Source of the DNA: Rhyacichthys aspro
Taxonomy: Eukaryota > Chordata > Actinopteri > Gobiiformes > Rhyacichthyidae
DNA length: 64,000 nucleotides
Assembly: GCA_036850595.1 (NCBI GenBank)
Contig: CM072148.1
Location: 3,442,100 to 3,506,099 of the forward strand
Reading direction: 5' to 3'
Every line of letters starts with the position of its first letter. Within the stretch, counting starts at the first letter, position 1. The notes under the pieces are model-generated. The model did no database searches. It had not been told where the DNA came from and saw nothing but the letters and a program-made list of their open reading frames with translations. The translations under genes and the position numbers were made by a program. This document shows, piece after piece, positions 37,853 through 51,292 of the stretch.

Positions 37853-39153
37853 TGATATTTTAGGCTTCAGTATAGTTAATTACTTTTGCACCATTTCAAG
37901 AGCTTATGTGGCATCTACATTATACGTCACACTAGACATTAGTTTATCTTTTTAACCCCAAACACAATGCATCAGAAAACAGTGGGTCACTTTTTTGATT
38001 CATATTTCCCTAAACCTAAGTGGAATAAGTTGGAATACTAAAAGGTTAGTTGAAAAAATGTTTGGCTTTTGGCAGTTTTAAGCCAAACATTTCAGATTTT
38101 AGATGTTATATAATTTCAGTCATTAATTGCATTGACCAATAGGATCTGTACTTTTAAAATGATTTGTACAAAAGCATTCTGTGTCCCATTTAAGAAGCCT
38201 ATACAAGGTCTTCATAAGCAGTCCAAAAGGAAAAAAATAGTGTTTGGAGAAACTAAACCGAAAAGCACATGGCTAATTTGCATAGGTGTTAAACATAAAG
38301 CTAAAGAGGCTAATGCCTTTATGATGGGCTCCAGAATGAAAGCAGAATAGTGAAAAACAGACTATTTTTTAGCAAGAAACTGAGGAAACGGAGCGATCTT
38401 ACTGTAATACTACTATAATTCATCTGTTAATATCTTGTGTATTAGATTTATAGGCCTACACCCTGTAAAAAAAAAAAAAAAAAACCTTTCTTCTTTGGGA
38501 AAGGTAAAGAAGAGCTAAAGCTAACTTGTTCATGGCGGTGTGCTGCAGGTTTATGTGATCGGTCTAAGCTCTTTTTAATAAACATTTGCCTGGTGCGTGA
38601 TAAGTTGATTACTTGTTTTGTTACGTTTTATGACATATATTATACATCTGTGGTACTCAATGAACATAAAGAACTCCTACAGTTTGGCGTTATATATTTT
38701 TCCTGCCGATATGGTGGATAGCGCGTACTAAACTTAGATGACATCCAGACCCTTACATTTTCCACCAAAACACATCGTCCTTACACTAATGAGCCAGAGC
38801 TTTAACTAAACTGCGAATGACTCAGCGGAAGACAAGCAACACTTTTTTCCTCGTTAATTAGTCTCCAGCAAGACGTAAGAATCCCTGCAGAACACTTACT
38901 GTATCCCCAGGTAAATGGATGCGTGACAATGAGCGACGCCTTCACTGAAGAGACATAAATGTGGAGAAAATAAGAAACTGAACTCAGTGGCTAAAGTATA
39001 TCCTCCATCAATATCAGATTTTATTTTGCATATGAAGAATTCCTGATATCCATGCATACAGTAAATGAGCTCACAGGGTGGCAGAGACAGAGTGAGATTT
39101 TTCTACTAAAATATATACTCCACCTAATGAAAGGGACAGTATTGCAAGGTCTC
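37853..39153. other. Gene-free stretch, copy B left end
   Basis: Counterpart of 6-1325. It has a longer uninterrupted A-run near 38467-38483 than copy A. No gene is recognised. Confidence 0.6.

Positions 39154-39198
<45 letters not shown>
39154..39198. repeat. (AAT)n microsatellite, copy B
   Basis: A perfect trinucleotide array of about 15 units at the position matching the copy A array. The length difference makes it a convenient marker to tell the copies apart. Confidence 0.97.
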
Positions 39199-40520
39199 GA
39201 CAGCAGCAACCCACATTGTTTGCACTCAGTTAGTGTTACAGTGTCACAAAAAGGTTAATAAAATCGGTTAAATTCATTTATTTATAAACGTCTCTTTATA
39301 TTTTCACCACATTTTGTAGAAAGTTTCATTGGCCTCAGAAAAAGTGTCTTCATTTAAAGAGAATGTTGGGTTTTTCTCAGTCGTGTCGTATGTGGATGTC
39401 CTCGTAGTGACGGTATTAGCTCTAGTAGCTCGCTAAGAGTCAGGAAGCAACAGTGTAAACGAAGCACTAAATGAAGAACAGCTGATGTACTTGGTCTCAC
39501 ATTGCATTTTATGAAACCTAAACAAACAAATTTTCATTTATGACGGGATGGTTTTATTCTAAATGAAGAAGAACTGCTCAAATGGGAGAAATAATGTGAA
39601 AATGTAAGTTTGTATATGGAGCCCAGCTTTTGGATTTGAAATTGTATGTCTCATTAACATTAGGACATCTCTTTTTCTTTTATTAATTTGTAATCTCTAC
39701 ATTATAAAATAGCACCAGAGAGACCTAGATTGGAAAAAATAATAATAATAGTTAGCAATGGCTAATTAGCTGATGCTATATTTGAATAATCATCAGCATT
39801 CGGCCTTAAAAATGAGGGTAATACTAAAATGAAGTCTTGTTGTAGGCAAGATAAATGTTACTAAATAATAAACTGAGTCATCATTAGACACGTTTCCAGT
39901 AGAAGCTTAGGTAAAAGCTAAAAAATCTCAGAAATATGCAGCTTTTTTGCCCGACTGAGAATTTTCAGTTCTTTAATCAACAAAGAGTTTAGCTCCAACT
40001 TTTCTTAACCAAACCACACTGTTTCAAATCGTTTTTTTTTTAAATGCTTCTGACTCTAGCTCTCCAGACTGAGGCAGCATTACTAAAGCTAATTTACTGA
40101 AGCTAATTTACTAAAGCCACGGACAACCACATACGACACTCCCAAAACCTTCAACATTCACTTTAACCATATGCTGATATATTTACTGTATATCTACAGG
40201 ACATTTGATACAAAATAAATACTCATATAATGCATGATACATGTATACCATCTGTAAACATGAGAACAAAACAGACATCATATATTTACTGTACTACTGC
40301 AAAGTCAAAACAAAAGTGCCTGATAAACAATGATAATATGCACCCTTGTTTAGTTTTTTTTTTAGTTTAGTTTTTTTCTTTTACTGTGATTGTTTTGAGG
40401 TCAGATAGCACCTTGCAACAGTTTGCAGACAAAAAGAATCCATTTCAGGTCCATATTTGGTATTTGACTTGTTCTGTATGTCTGAATCACAGTTAGTCCG
40501 ATCAGGTCTGGAGCTCTGGC
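39199..40520 (-). other. 3' flank and probable 3' UTR of mtnr1a copy B
   Basis: This is the counterpart of the copy A 3' flank. A minus-strand AATAAA lies at 39679-39684 and is shared with copy A. No open frame is of interest. The UTR extent is inference only; no transcript evidence is available. Confidence 0.4.
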
Positions 40521-41389
40521 TCAAACCGAGTCCACTTTAACCTGGTTATTGTTGGTCATCAGCGGCGACGGCTTGCTTTTTAGCCGTTCCCCCGCGTCGT
40601 TGGAGCTGTCCTGGAAGAAGATTCTCGCCGTGCAAACCGACACGACGATGCGCTTGTACTCGCGCCGGAAGTTCTGATTCAGCACACCATACACGATGGC
40701 GTTAAGGCAGCTGTTGAAGTAGGCCATGAAGTAGCTGGCCACGAATAACCACTCGGGGATGAGGGGTATCACCACTTCGGGTTTGATGGCCACCGCTAAA
40801 CCGATGAAGTTGAGGGGCGCCCAGCAAACGGCGAACAGCACAAACACAACAAACATCGTGACAAAGTTCCTGACGTCGTGCGGCGTCAGTTTGGGCCGAT
40901 TGTCCGGCTTCACCCTCCTCCTCACCTGAATGACCAGAATCCAGATGCGTAAGTAGCAGTATGTGACAATCATGATGGGTAAAATGAAGTGAAAGAAGAC
41001 CACGGCGATGGTGTAGGCCGAGCTAGCCGACTGCTCGAAAGTGCAGGAGTAAACTCTGGGGTCGTACTGCAGAGAACCCACAAAAAGATTGGGCACGATG
41101 GCCACCACAGTCAGCGCCCAGATGATCATGACGTAGCAGACCGAGTTCTTGTCACTGTACAGTTTGTCGTATTTGAGGCTGTGGCAGATGTAGCAGTAGC
41201 GGTTGATGGCGATGCCGGTGATGTTGAAGATGGAGCCGATGACGCTGACGCCCATGAGGAAGCCGCTGATCTGACAGTGCATGTAGCCCAGGCTCCAGCC
41301 ATTGTGGAAGATGGAGCTGAGGACCAGAGGGTAGGGGTAGATGGCCACCACGAGGTCCGCCACCGCCAGGCTCACCACGAAGATGTTCC
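40521..41389 (-). CDS. mtnr1a: Melatonin receptor 1A, terminal coding exon, copy B (intact)
   Basis: This exon encodes TM2 to the C-terminus of an MT1-type melatonin receptor. Counting from the first Val of VVSLAV: TM3 Cys35 and ECL2 Cys112 (the conserved disulfide pair); NRY at 59-61; Asn97 and Gln116, which align with the MT1 ligand contacts N162 and Q181; His130 in TM5; CWAPLN at 185-190; NAIVY at 226-230 in place of NPxxY; a likely palmitoylated Cys249; and a tail ending KVDSV, a class I PDZ ligand. The tail (KPSPLMTNNN..KVDSV) is the MTNR1A signature and differs from MTNR1B as I know it. The acceptor CCACAG precedes a split Gly codon, the known intron position after the first intracellular loop. 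Human MTNR1A is 350 residues, so about 60-65 residues (N-terminus and TM1) from exon 1 are missing here. Which teleost mtnr1a paralogue this is cannot be told. Confidence 0.96.
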
Positions 41390-41409
41390 CTGTGGAAACA
41401 AACCGGACA
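41390..41409 (-). other. mtnr1a: Splice acceptor of mtnr1a exon 2, copy B
   Basis: Same sequence as in copy A: a T-rich tract followed by CCACAG on the minus strand, directly before the exon. The phase (one base of the Gly codon comes from exon 1) agrees with the conserved intron of vertebrate melatonin receptors. Confidence 0.85.
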
Positions 41410-41815
41410 ATCAGGAGTCAAATGGGTGAATACAGATGTTATTCATTCATAAACCTGTTGGAAATGTCTACATTGGCTGCACATAAGTGATATCTTACAG
41501 GTTTGCAACATGAAACGTTTAAATCCCAGAAAAGTACTCAGTTGCAAGCTCCATTTGCATCGGTTTCATAGATTTTGCTCCTAAATGTATGATTTTATAA
41601 TGTTTTGTATAAGAAAATAGTCTACAAATTACGTTACCAAAGAAGATAGCAATTGGTATTTATTTTATTATTTATTTCCTTTTAAATATTAGGAAGTGTA
41701 TGACTATAGTAAATATTTTTGGGTTATATCTGTCTCTAATTAGTGGAAGGCTCTGTTTATTTTTTTGTTTATTTTTTTTTAAGTTATTATTGCTCAAAGC
41801 CTGATTCATTCAATG

Positions 41816-42690
41816 GAAAAGACCCTGACGAAAATCAAAATAAGCTTTAAACGATCATTGCTGAAACATCAGAGAACAAAATCATTAAAACTGCAAACAC
41901 AAGCAGAACATCAGCAAAAACCTTTACAGACAATCATTTATTTGAAACTCTAGTTTGATCCAAAACTCTGCCACGGGGTAAATGTCCCGAGGCAGGGTCC
42001 TCACAGTCCATGTGTCTGCTCGTATTTCAGCACACAGTCGTATGTAATGTAATGTAGGCCCAATTTATGCAGGGGAGAATTTGCATAAATGTATTTGGTA
42101 GCGTCCCTCGACAACTCAGCAGACCTCTCTTTAATAGTCACTTTTTGACGTTAATGAATTATGAAAAGGCTTTTTAATTGTAATTGCTTGAAAGGGGTCC
42201 ACGCGGTGCATGTGCCAGACTAATGTGATTTACAGGTTGGGGCCGCAATCAAGGGCGAACAAGTCCTTTCTGTCTGATCGAATCGAGTATATGTGGTTTG
42301 CTGAAGGACATTTTGGACTCTTCAAGGTGGCAGTGTTACGCCCCTGTTCTACCTTAATGTTCCATATAAAGGTGTAGCACTGAACAAACACCATTCTAAT
42401 ATATGAACGGTGATCGAGATACACATCAGCATCTTTTATTTCCCGTTATAAAGGTATTTGTCGTTCCATTTTGTTTGGCTTGAAACCAAAATGCTCCCTC
42501 GGCATGATGTGCTATTTACCTTCTACACTAAATCCATAATCTTAATGTCAACACATGCTCATCCAAATGCAGCCAGACAAATATTAGAGTGAGCCTTGAG
42601 ATTAGATCCAGTGGGTGGTTATGTCATAGAAGAGAAGACAAAGCAGTGGAAAGCATACGTAAAAATTAAATAAATCGTACTCAACAAATT
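41816..42690. promoter_or_regulatory. Candidate conserved non-coding block, mtnr1a intron 1/upstream, copy B
   Basis: Nearly identical to 4050-4920, including the octamer-like ATTTGCATAA at about 42079 and the TAAT-rich core. It is flanked by clearly more diverged sequence. No reading frame is supported. Confidence 0.35.
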
Positions 42691-43050
42691 GTAGCCAGAA
42701 AAAACTAAACAAACTGGGGACATAGAAACTTATCCTAATCTGACTCAGGTACAAATGAGAACTCTGTAATAAACCAAAAAAAAGCAATTACAATGCCTCC
42801 AAAAATGAACTAAATAAAATTAATTATTTAAAAATTCAATGCAGCAAAAAAATTGAAGCAGCTGCTGTAATATTAGAAAAAAAAAAAAGCTAAATAAGCA
42901 CTCAAGTGGTGGTGAAAAATACTAATGTGGCAACGACCAAAAAAAAAGCTTTCTTTAAAAGCTTAAAGAAAAAAAAAAAAAAGAAGAAGAAGAAAAATTT
43001 CAACTGCTTTGATAATGAAAAAAACAAAACAAAAGAGAAAAAAAAACAAT

Positions 43051-43175
43051 TGTAGTCTACTAATAGCAGTGGATATTTGCTCTCTGTTGTTCAAAAGCCC
43101 AATGCAGGGATGGTCCATGTTGTTCAGTAAAGCATCCGCCCTGTCAGTCTCTTTTTCTGAAGCCAATTTTATATT
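43051..43175. mobile_element. Possible retroelement relic, copy B
   Basis: Same relic as in copy A with a few substitutions. It was therefore present before the copies diverged. The A-rich tract before it (42940-43050) differs in length from copy A. Confidence 0.35.
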
Positions 43176-43409
43176 AAACTGCTGCATTTAACATCCAACA
43201 AATGAGCCAAAGTTGTTTAAAATGAGTGAATATATATTTATTCATTATTTTATGTCATTCACACCCATTACCTTTTTGTATTTGAGTCCCACCTTGGCGT
43301 CTTTTACTGCAGTCTGTCACGTCGTACATGTTTTTGTGCTCGAGGGGAGGAAATATCCGGCATAGTTACAGCCTCTGTGCGAGTCGACACCACAGTTGTT
43401 AATAATGGC

Positions 43410-43490
43410 TGGCCTAGAGGGCAGCCGAGGCACCGACAGTGAACTCACCATCTGGGAATTCAGAAACACGGTGACCAGGATTCAAGCTCC
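43410..43490 (+). mobile_element. tRNA-like (SINE head or tRNA pseudogene) segment, copy B
   Basis: Same A-box-like (43410-43420) and B-box-like (43478-43490) elements as in copy A, differing only between the boxes. No acceptor stem is visible. Confidence 0.25.
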
Positions 43491-43519
43491 TTATCCTCGG
43501 CACAAAGAACCAGAGCACC

Positions 43520-45015
43520 TGCCAACACGTGCTGGAATGCACCTCTGGTATGTTCACAGCCGTGACGCACGCTTTAACGTCATGCCAGTCTTGAACTTCG
43601 CCGTGACACGCTTTTTTTTACAATCACACAATGGTCTTTGAAGGATCGAGAAGAATAGTGTGAAATTGTAGAATGGAATCAAAGATGAAATATACAGGAG
43701 TCACATTTCCCTTTGATTCCAGTTGCACAAAGAAAAAGGAAGGAAAGCTTTGTCATTACTGCTATTATTTTTATTTTTAAAGACAGGTCTCACAAATCAG
43801 AATTCCCTACTTCCACTACTCCACCTTTTCTACCTCTGTGAATTACTGGGTGTCATGTTGCATTTTGAGAGCCCTAACTTTTCTCCAGGCTGCATTTTCA
43901 CAGCTGTCAGTGGTATCAGAGGTCTATAGGGTAGCGAGCGGCTCCGGTTCACTCTCTCTCGATGTGACAACACCCAATCCCGATGACAAGATGCAGTCCT
44001 TGTACGTCAGGTGGGAGCTAAATGCATTCTGTATCTCCAGAATCGGCGCCGTGTGAGAGTGTGAGAGGCAGTTCCATTTCTGCGCTGACATTTTGTCTGT
44101 CGGTATCGGGACAGGACGCCGCGGACCCCCCCCTTCCACCCGTCAGTCTCACCTGATCATTAGCGGCGCCGTTGATCAGCCCGTCGGCCCGTTATCTGCC
44201 GCGCGACGCTGCTTCACGTGTGGCTATTAATTAAGTTTTGTCCTTTTGTATCTGTCATTCAGATGCCCTCTATAGGGAATGTGGTGCACCTGCTGTTGTC
44301 ATCAGACCCCAGGCTTTGGCCCGGCTTAGCAGTATGTGCATTTGAGCCCCCCGTTATGATCGCAGCTCTGTCTTTGTGAGGAGCTTAAGGGGGAGGACGT
44401 GTTTTTGAAACGTCCTATTCAAAGGGGATTTCGAGGGGTTAAATATACCCGGTGGAATTGTTTCCCGTGTGGTCTTGTGTACGCACGTGCCTCGGTTTGT
44501 GTCGAGACGAACCAAAACGGTGCTCCTGAGCGCCACCTCTGGATAAATACAACTATAAACTGATGCTAGAGTTACGGGGATTAACAGGTTTGATCCTATT
44601 AAGAACTGGGAATGTTTGAGAGTATTACATTAGACGTTGTGCCAAAGTTGTCAAAGGTTACTCAGAAAATGCTGCATAGTGTGGTGGATATGCATCATAT
44701 CTGCTTCTGCAGCAAACATAACTCCAAGAAAGAGTTGATTTATGTTATCACTATCTGCTACTGGATAGTTTAGAGGATGTAAAGGATAAGAGAAGTGCGT
44801 TAGTGAAACAAAGGGTGGTTTTGTTTTCCAATAAACACTAAAACAGAGCATCTTTTAGCTTAAAAACAAATAAAACATGCCAGCAGCAAAAAGAGGTGAA
44901 ATAGTTAATAAAACAAAGACAGAGTTGCTCAAATTTAGATTTTATGTGTCCATTAAATGTTAATAAAGTCAACACACAACACTTAACTCGAGAAAATGAG
45001 TGAATTAGAAAGACA
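43520..45015. other. Gene-free stretch, copy B, counterpart of 5750-7240
   Basis: Same content as copy A. The GC-rich core at about 43950-44560 has very few differences. No coding frame is supported. Confidence 0.45.
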
Positions 45016-45018
45016 ACA

Positions 45019-45248
45019 TTACCTTTATTCAACCAGTGGCTTATGAAAACAAGGTTAATGAGAAATGCAATTACAGAAACAATCGGTTGAAAGATGCCAA
45101 AGATGCATTGTGTTGACAGAATTGCAGAGTCATGTGATAATTCTCTGTGGGTAATTCTTTGTAGATTCATTTCTGTGCACAATACACTAACTGCATGCAT
45201 TCCTAATGTAAAACTATTGATTGGTGGGAGTCCGGGGCTGTGTGCCAT
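45019..45248 (-). other. Exon-like open frame of unknown status, copy B
   Basis: Counterpart of 7241-7470 with the same strong ATG context (45248) and the same GTAATG donor-like site. Downstream of the donor the two copies' frames diverge through a 1-base indel, as expected of non-coding sequence. Product unknown; probably not a gene. Confidence 0.12.
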
Positions 45249-46234
45249 GGTCTTTTCATCGTGCTAAATAAAAACACGTTTTCTGTGTTTTTGAGGAAGG
45301 TGCAGAGACAAGCTGCAAACATACAGCACAGTGAGCCACCTCCCTTTTCCTCCTCTGGCTGTTCTATACCTAACCACAGTGTTAGAGGATTTGAAAGTCC
45401 AGTCAGTGAGCATTAACAGCCTTGACCTTGACAAGGTGGTGTTGTGGGGGCCCACGGGCGGCTGGCTCTTTTGACTGCTGGACTCTCTCACTGTCTCTGT
45501 CACTAGTCTGTGATTGACGCATCGCTCCCAGTTTTCATTTGGCTTCAGGAGAGATATGGCCCGCTGCCGTGTCCCTTTCCATTTCTGCAATCCCACACTT
45601 TCGAGCAATTTCTGTTGGGATTTAGGTCCAACAGAAGCACATCTGAGTATGTTTGGCTGCAGCAGTTTGCAATAAATCTGAACATAACTTAACGTTTAAT
45701 GTGGTCGAGCAGGAACAAGGTTTATGTGACACTTGGCAAATTCGTGAGGATGCCAGTATTAATCTAAGGTCTTGGCAGAATCTAGCTGTGCAATATTAAG
45801 AAATAGCTGAGCTCAACAGGAAACAATAAATATACAACAAAAAATAAGTATCTCAATAAGTAGTACAACCTCTGATCTTTAATCTGTCAATTGTACCACA
45901 GTTATATTTAAGGCTCCTTTAATGTATTATGTGTACAAATATTTGATGTGTTATTGAAATCTGAAATATCATAACATTATTGTTATTCAAACAAATGTTA
46001 TTATTATATAACACAGTGCAGCGCAAGCATCACCAGAGGCTTCATTTTAGCATATTTAGGATAAGAGCCGAGCTGAAGCTGCTCTAAGCTTTAAAAAAGT
46101 AAGAATATTGCCAGGAGAATTACAGTATAACATGGCTAGGTTATTTTTATTTATTTATTTTTTTAAGTAGTTACTTGGATGTAACCCCAGTTCTATGAGT
46201 ACACGGGTATTCACTATTGGTTCAAACCTAGGCA

Positions 46235-46323
46235 TAAAAAAAAAACAAAAAAACTATTAACTTAAAAAAAATAAATTAATTAATTAAAATAAAAAAATAA
46301 ATTTAAATAAAATAAAATAATAA
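46235..46323. repeat. A/T-rich low-complexity tract, copy B
   Basis: Counterpart of the copy A tract with a different arrangement of A-runs and AATT units. Confidence 0.9.
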
Positions 46324-46351
46324 ACCCCGTAGGCCCCAAATAAATGTAAGA

Positions 46352-46393
46352 GGATGGATGTATGGATAGATGGATGGATAAATAAATAAATAA
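46352..46393. repeat. (GGAT)n/(AAAT)n microsatellite, copy B
   Basis: Same compound microsatellite as in copy A, essentially unchanged. Confidence 0.85.
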
Positions 46394-49300
46394 CACTCAG
46401 ATCCTCTATTCAACATTGTCTTTTAAACTGATGGATAGAAGTTTATGTGTTAAGTGAGTTGATCATAATCTCCAATATCCAATAGTAACCATAAATAGCT
46501 AATCTGTGCATCCTTCCTTAATGTGACAGAAAATAAGATAATGAATAATGCAACATACACACTCATTTATTATAAAAGTGTCCCAACTTTAATCGTTGAG
46601 CAGTAGTGTTGAATTACAGCTTTGATGGACTAAATATTAAATGTTCTTCTCCACCAAATCAATCGTCTAATCAATATAAACAATGATATTTCATGTTAGT
46701 AGTCCTCATCTTATAGGACTATATACAGATATCTATCACCATGCAGCGGGCCTATAGTCCCTACATTTTAATTAGATATAAAATAGACACCAGAGTTTGA
46801 ACAGAGTTTCTCAGAGGAGCTGCTTGTCAAGTGAACATGAGTGGGGGTTTTTTTTGTGTGTTTTTGGCAGATTTTCCAAAAGGATTTAGGACCTGGCTTT
46901 ACTGGGTCAAACAGGGACTGATGCTTCCTTGTCCTCGAGCCATTCCACTGAGATGGAAGCGCTGTGATTCGATATGGAGCTTAGCATAAGTGCAGTCTGT
47001 CTATTTTTCTTCCCTTTAAGTCTTCTGCCCTCACTTGTTCATTCACGACTTCCATCTAAGAATTTAAGCGCACTTCAGCTTCTCACCATTCAGACTTTTT
47101 CCACTCGGTTCACGGTCAAATCAATTAAAAAACTGCTCGAATCATATTCAAATGTTCTTTTAAGAATTTAAGAGTCAGTCAATCTCAGAGAGAGTCATCT
47201 CATTTTAGAAAAACGGTTAAGGTTAGTCTGAGAGGATCAGGAAAGAACTACAAAAGAAGCAAGTGAATGGGTACGTCTGGCCAGGCTAACAATTATATAG
47301 TCTTATATAATTATAGACGAATTGAAACCATTATGAGACAGGAAATCTCTTCATTAAATCTGACATTAAGCAAACACTGTTAATGTTCTTGTGTAGCAAA
47401 GTTTTCAGAATTTATAGATTTCAACACTAATTTTTTCACTAAATTGAGTAAGTTTTCTGGGTCCTAATCTACTGTAACCCAATGATGTTTGAAAATGAAC
47501 AAACTTGTGATAAAAAATAAATAAAATTCAGATTTAGGAGGCGAGGAACAACGTTTTAAACTCTTCTTCTCTTTACTTTTTCTTAAATTTCCAAGTCTCT
47601 CATTTATTTTTCGGTTTTTGTGTACGGTATAAGGCGTTGTTTATGAATTGACACATTTTTTTGAGGATAAATTGCAGACTTAGGAGAGTAAAAAGTATTT
47701 TTACTAAGATGAGGCCAAGATTTTACGAGAAATTTACCTGTTGAGACCACAGCCTCGCTCACAATAAAGGACCACACACTCATAATGAACTACAGTACTA
47801 CAATTTCCAATTCCTTTACTTTAAGTACTTGAATTTCTGAAGGTCTCACTTAATTTTTCAGGCAATCCTACAAAACTCTAGGGTTCTGTGACGGTTTAAA
47901 AGAAGTTATAATAATTAAAAATGGACAAATATTCAGTAAAAACCAGACTTCCAGAGCGACTGTATCTTCCATAATGCATCGGAATGGGATTTGACGGTTA
48001 ATAACCATCCATTTTATGATTAAGGTTGAAGTACTATGCAATGTGTGCTCTATACATACAGGAACACATTATATACTGCTTGCCCTTGAAATAATTGCTG
48101 TGTCTTCCATGTGTTGGACATTAACTCTTTGCCTGTGAGCATACTGGGCTCATCAAACGAAGCGAACCCGAGCAGAAAGACAACAGTGACGTTTTTCCTC
48201 GAGCGAAACCTTTCATCGTCTTATCGTTCAGTAATATTGTGCCGCGTGTAGCGTGTGACGGGCAGGTGCACACAGCCGCTCTGCGTACGGGGCAGTCTAA
48301 TGAAGCAGTCGTGGCCCACAGTCACACGTCTGCATAGACCTCGTCGAGGGGAGTTACGCAGGTCAAACTTGAATGTGCCAATCAGGGCCCCGCGGTCGAC
48401 GTCCTGCAGCTCTTCATTTTAATGTATGTTAATGTGTGGAAAAACACCCCAGGAATATGAATACATTTGAAGTGTCAGAGCTGATGGTAATGTCACTGAA
48501 GCACAATCCCCGTCCAATAGTCTTCAGAATACTGTTTTTTTTTTAATCTGTTGCAATAAAATATAACAAGGATCAGCTACAGTTTTGTTTCTGTTATTAT
48601 TACATGGTTGACAATAATTTAATAAGGTTCCAAATTGATCATATCGGTTGATGGGACAAAATATTAACGTGTAAATAGCAGAAGTGGGACAAATCATTGT
48701 TTTCCGAGTCACAAGTTAAATCCAAAGTCCTATACTTCAAGGTTTCACGTCCTTTCGAGTCTTTTCTAAGGAATATTTAGTCGAAAAATGATTGTCGTGA
48801 TGTTTTGTCGATCAGTGATTTTAAATGTGTGGCCCTGCAGCGCTGAGTTTTACAGAGAGCATTTGAAGGCGGCGTCTCTGTGTAATCTGTCTTATTTAAG
48901 AGAATTGTTTTGTGCACACTTTTCAAATAACATTCTTTTAATCTTCAAGTCTTTTCAGGTCAGACGCTCCAAAGTGAAGTCGTATATATAGTTTCAGCAG
49001 ATATTTTTGTGCTAAAAAGACTAAGATATTATCACGGCAAGAGGACTAGAAGAAAGAAGACTCAGAGTGCACATCAAATAGATCATTTCCCAATCCAACA
49101 GACCAGTCTATCTCTCATAATACGTGCCAGGAGATCAATAAGTGATTCTTCTAATGTTTTTTGTTTTTCTCTGAAAGTCCGGCCATCTTCAAACTGAGTG
49201 AACCTTTGAGGATTTCGTTCTCTGCGGTGAGGGCGACCACCTGGTGCTGAATAAACTCTAGTCGATCCCATCGGGCCCGAAACTCTTTGTGGAGGATTTT

Positions 49301-50741
49301 CTCTGAAGATGATCGAGAGTCAAAACTGGATTAACTCCAGGATTTCTCCAAAGTTGTTACTCAGGACGGATTGTTTTGGAGCAAAGTGTTGTTGTTTTTT
49401 ATGTTTGCTCCATAACAACTTGTAAACAACAGCTGACTTTATAATCTTATAGTTCTTCATGTTTTTACTTTTTTCTTTTTTTTTTTTTACTTGGCAGAGT
49501 ATCCAAAAAGTGAAACCATGACCTTAAAAGTCCATTACCTGATTTTTTATTTTACTCTTGCATTTAGTTTTTCAGTATAATCACCTAAAAGTTATTGTAA
49601 CAGGAATCATCTGCGAAAAAATTAATTAAGGATTTTAATAGATGAGAATGATCAGCCCACAGCAGGATTTTGTCCAATCACAGCTCACTTCAGGTAAAAA
49701 GGAGCGCTCCCATTGGTCGACACTGATGTCAACAACGAAGGAACAAGGAAATAAACCAAGGAAATGTGTTATTCTGTTGAAAATACGACTTATTTTACAG
49801 AGAAACAGCTCAAAAAAGATAAAAATATAGAAACAGGCAGAAAATTAAACATGAATTAATGTTGGCAATACTTCGACGCAGATAATTTAACAGAGATGAT
49901 CTACAGTTTCCTATTTTTGTGACATCTATTATGAACTGGATATTATCAATTGCTACGCTAACTTTACATTAGCGCTCTGCTGGTTTCCTGTGGTTTCACG
50001 CTTTACAAATGACGCACAACAAATTTCATACACCCTTTGACAATTCCAACCATAATAACCTCGCCCTCACACTTTTTCCATTCTCTCACACATTTTTAAT
50101 GGAAAAACTGAGTCATTTTATCACCATCGTCCATTGAACGCTAATCTAATAAATGTTATCACAGCCTCAGAGGATGTGAACACGAGGCTTTTTTATACAC
50201 AGCCCACACATTCACTTACAGCCCGACCTCACAATTTGCGTGACATATTTGCCACGGTGCCATTAAAACCCGGCCTCTTTCATGAAAACATTAGCTTTCG
50301 TTAGCGTGCCAGGTGACGGCTCATACATGACTCGGTGAACGGTGCCAAAAGTCTTGCATAACGATGAGTTCTCGATGAATGAGGGGATAGAATTTGTTTA
50401 TGTGAGAGTCCGGGGGCCTCCAAATGTCTCCCGGCTACTAGGACAGGACGAAAAAATGGGATTAGGAAGGCACTCCATCCAAAGAAAGCAAGGTGTTAGC
50501 TTCAGGGCTCAAAAGATGTGACCAGAAACAGCCACCACAGAACTTTACTCAGAGGTTAGAGCGGAAAAATACCTCAATATTCTTTTTAGTACAGTTTTTA
50601 AAACTCTAATTATTGGTGCAAATGTGTCCCAACATTGTCCCCGAGCCTTGTGTCCCATTTATGCTCCGAGAGTGACAGCAAAAAGGCAAGCCACTGCACT
50701 GTCTCCTTTTATGCAGAACCCGAGTAAAATTAAAAGATCAG
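46394..50741. other. Gene-free stretch, copy B
   Basis: Counterpart of 8603-12935. The 47560-48560 block is nearly identical to copy A; 47290-47350 and 49430-49620 carry clustered changes. No coding support. Confidence 0.5.
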
Positions 50742-50816
50742 GTTAATTTAATTTAATTTAATTTAATTTTATTTAATTTAATTTAATTTTATTTTATTTT
50801 ATTTTATTATTTTATT
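50742..50816. repeat. (TTTAA)n/(TTTTA)n microsatellite, copy B
   Basis: Counterpart of the copy A array, interrupted by a TTTTA unit and shifting earlier to TTTTA. Confidence 0.95.
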
Positions 50817-51229
50817 AATTATAGATGTTTTTTACCAACACAAAACAACTGTAAAGCAGCAGCAGTGAGCCCTCAGCGTGCAAATAAAACAGTTTAAGAT
50901 ACAGATACTTTTCCGTTTTATTTCCACTGCACAAAGTCTTTTTAAAAGACATTAAAAGCGCTCCCAGCTCGAGGCTAATTTGCACAAATCAATAAAGTAC
51001 ACTGTGCTGCACTGTTTCTGTTGATCAGTTTCCCGTCTCTTCACTAAACCAAAGCATTCAGAGGTCAAATTATGCTTTCTCTGGTGTTTATTTTCTATTT
51101 CTAGTGTTTTTATCGTCTGGAGAGTCATCACAGTCATTATTGGAGCTGCTCTGGAGCTAGCAGCAGGATTAGCCACAACACAGTGTGCAGCAGGGTTAGA
51201 GAAACGTTAAATTTGATTTAGCTATAGCT

Positions 51230-51292
51230 ATTTTTGACACCGTCCAAAATTAAAAACTGAATTAATTCGATTTATTGCCCAGCCCTAGATCA
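51230..51292. mobile_element. Possible interspersed-repeat end, copy B
   Basis: Same motif as in copy A at the matching position (ATTGCCCAGCCCTAG). The adjoining A-run differs in composition. Confidence 0.25.
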
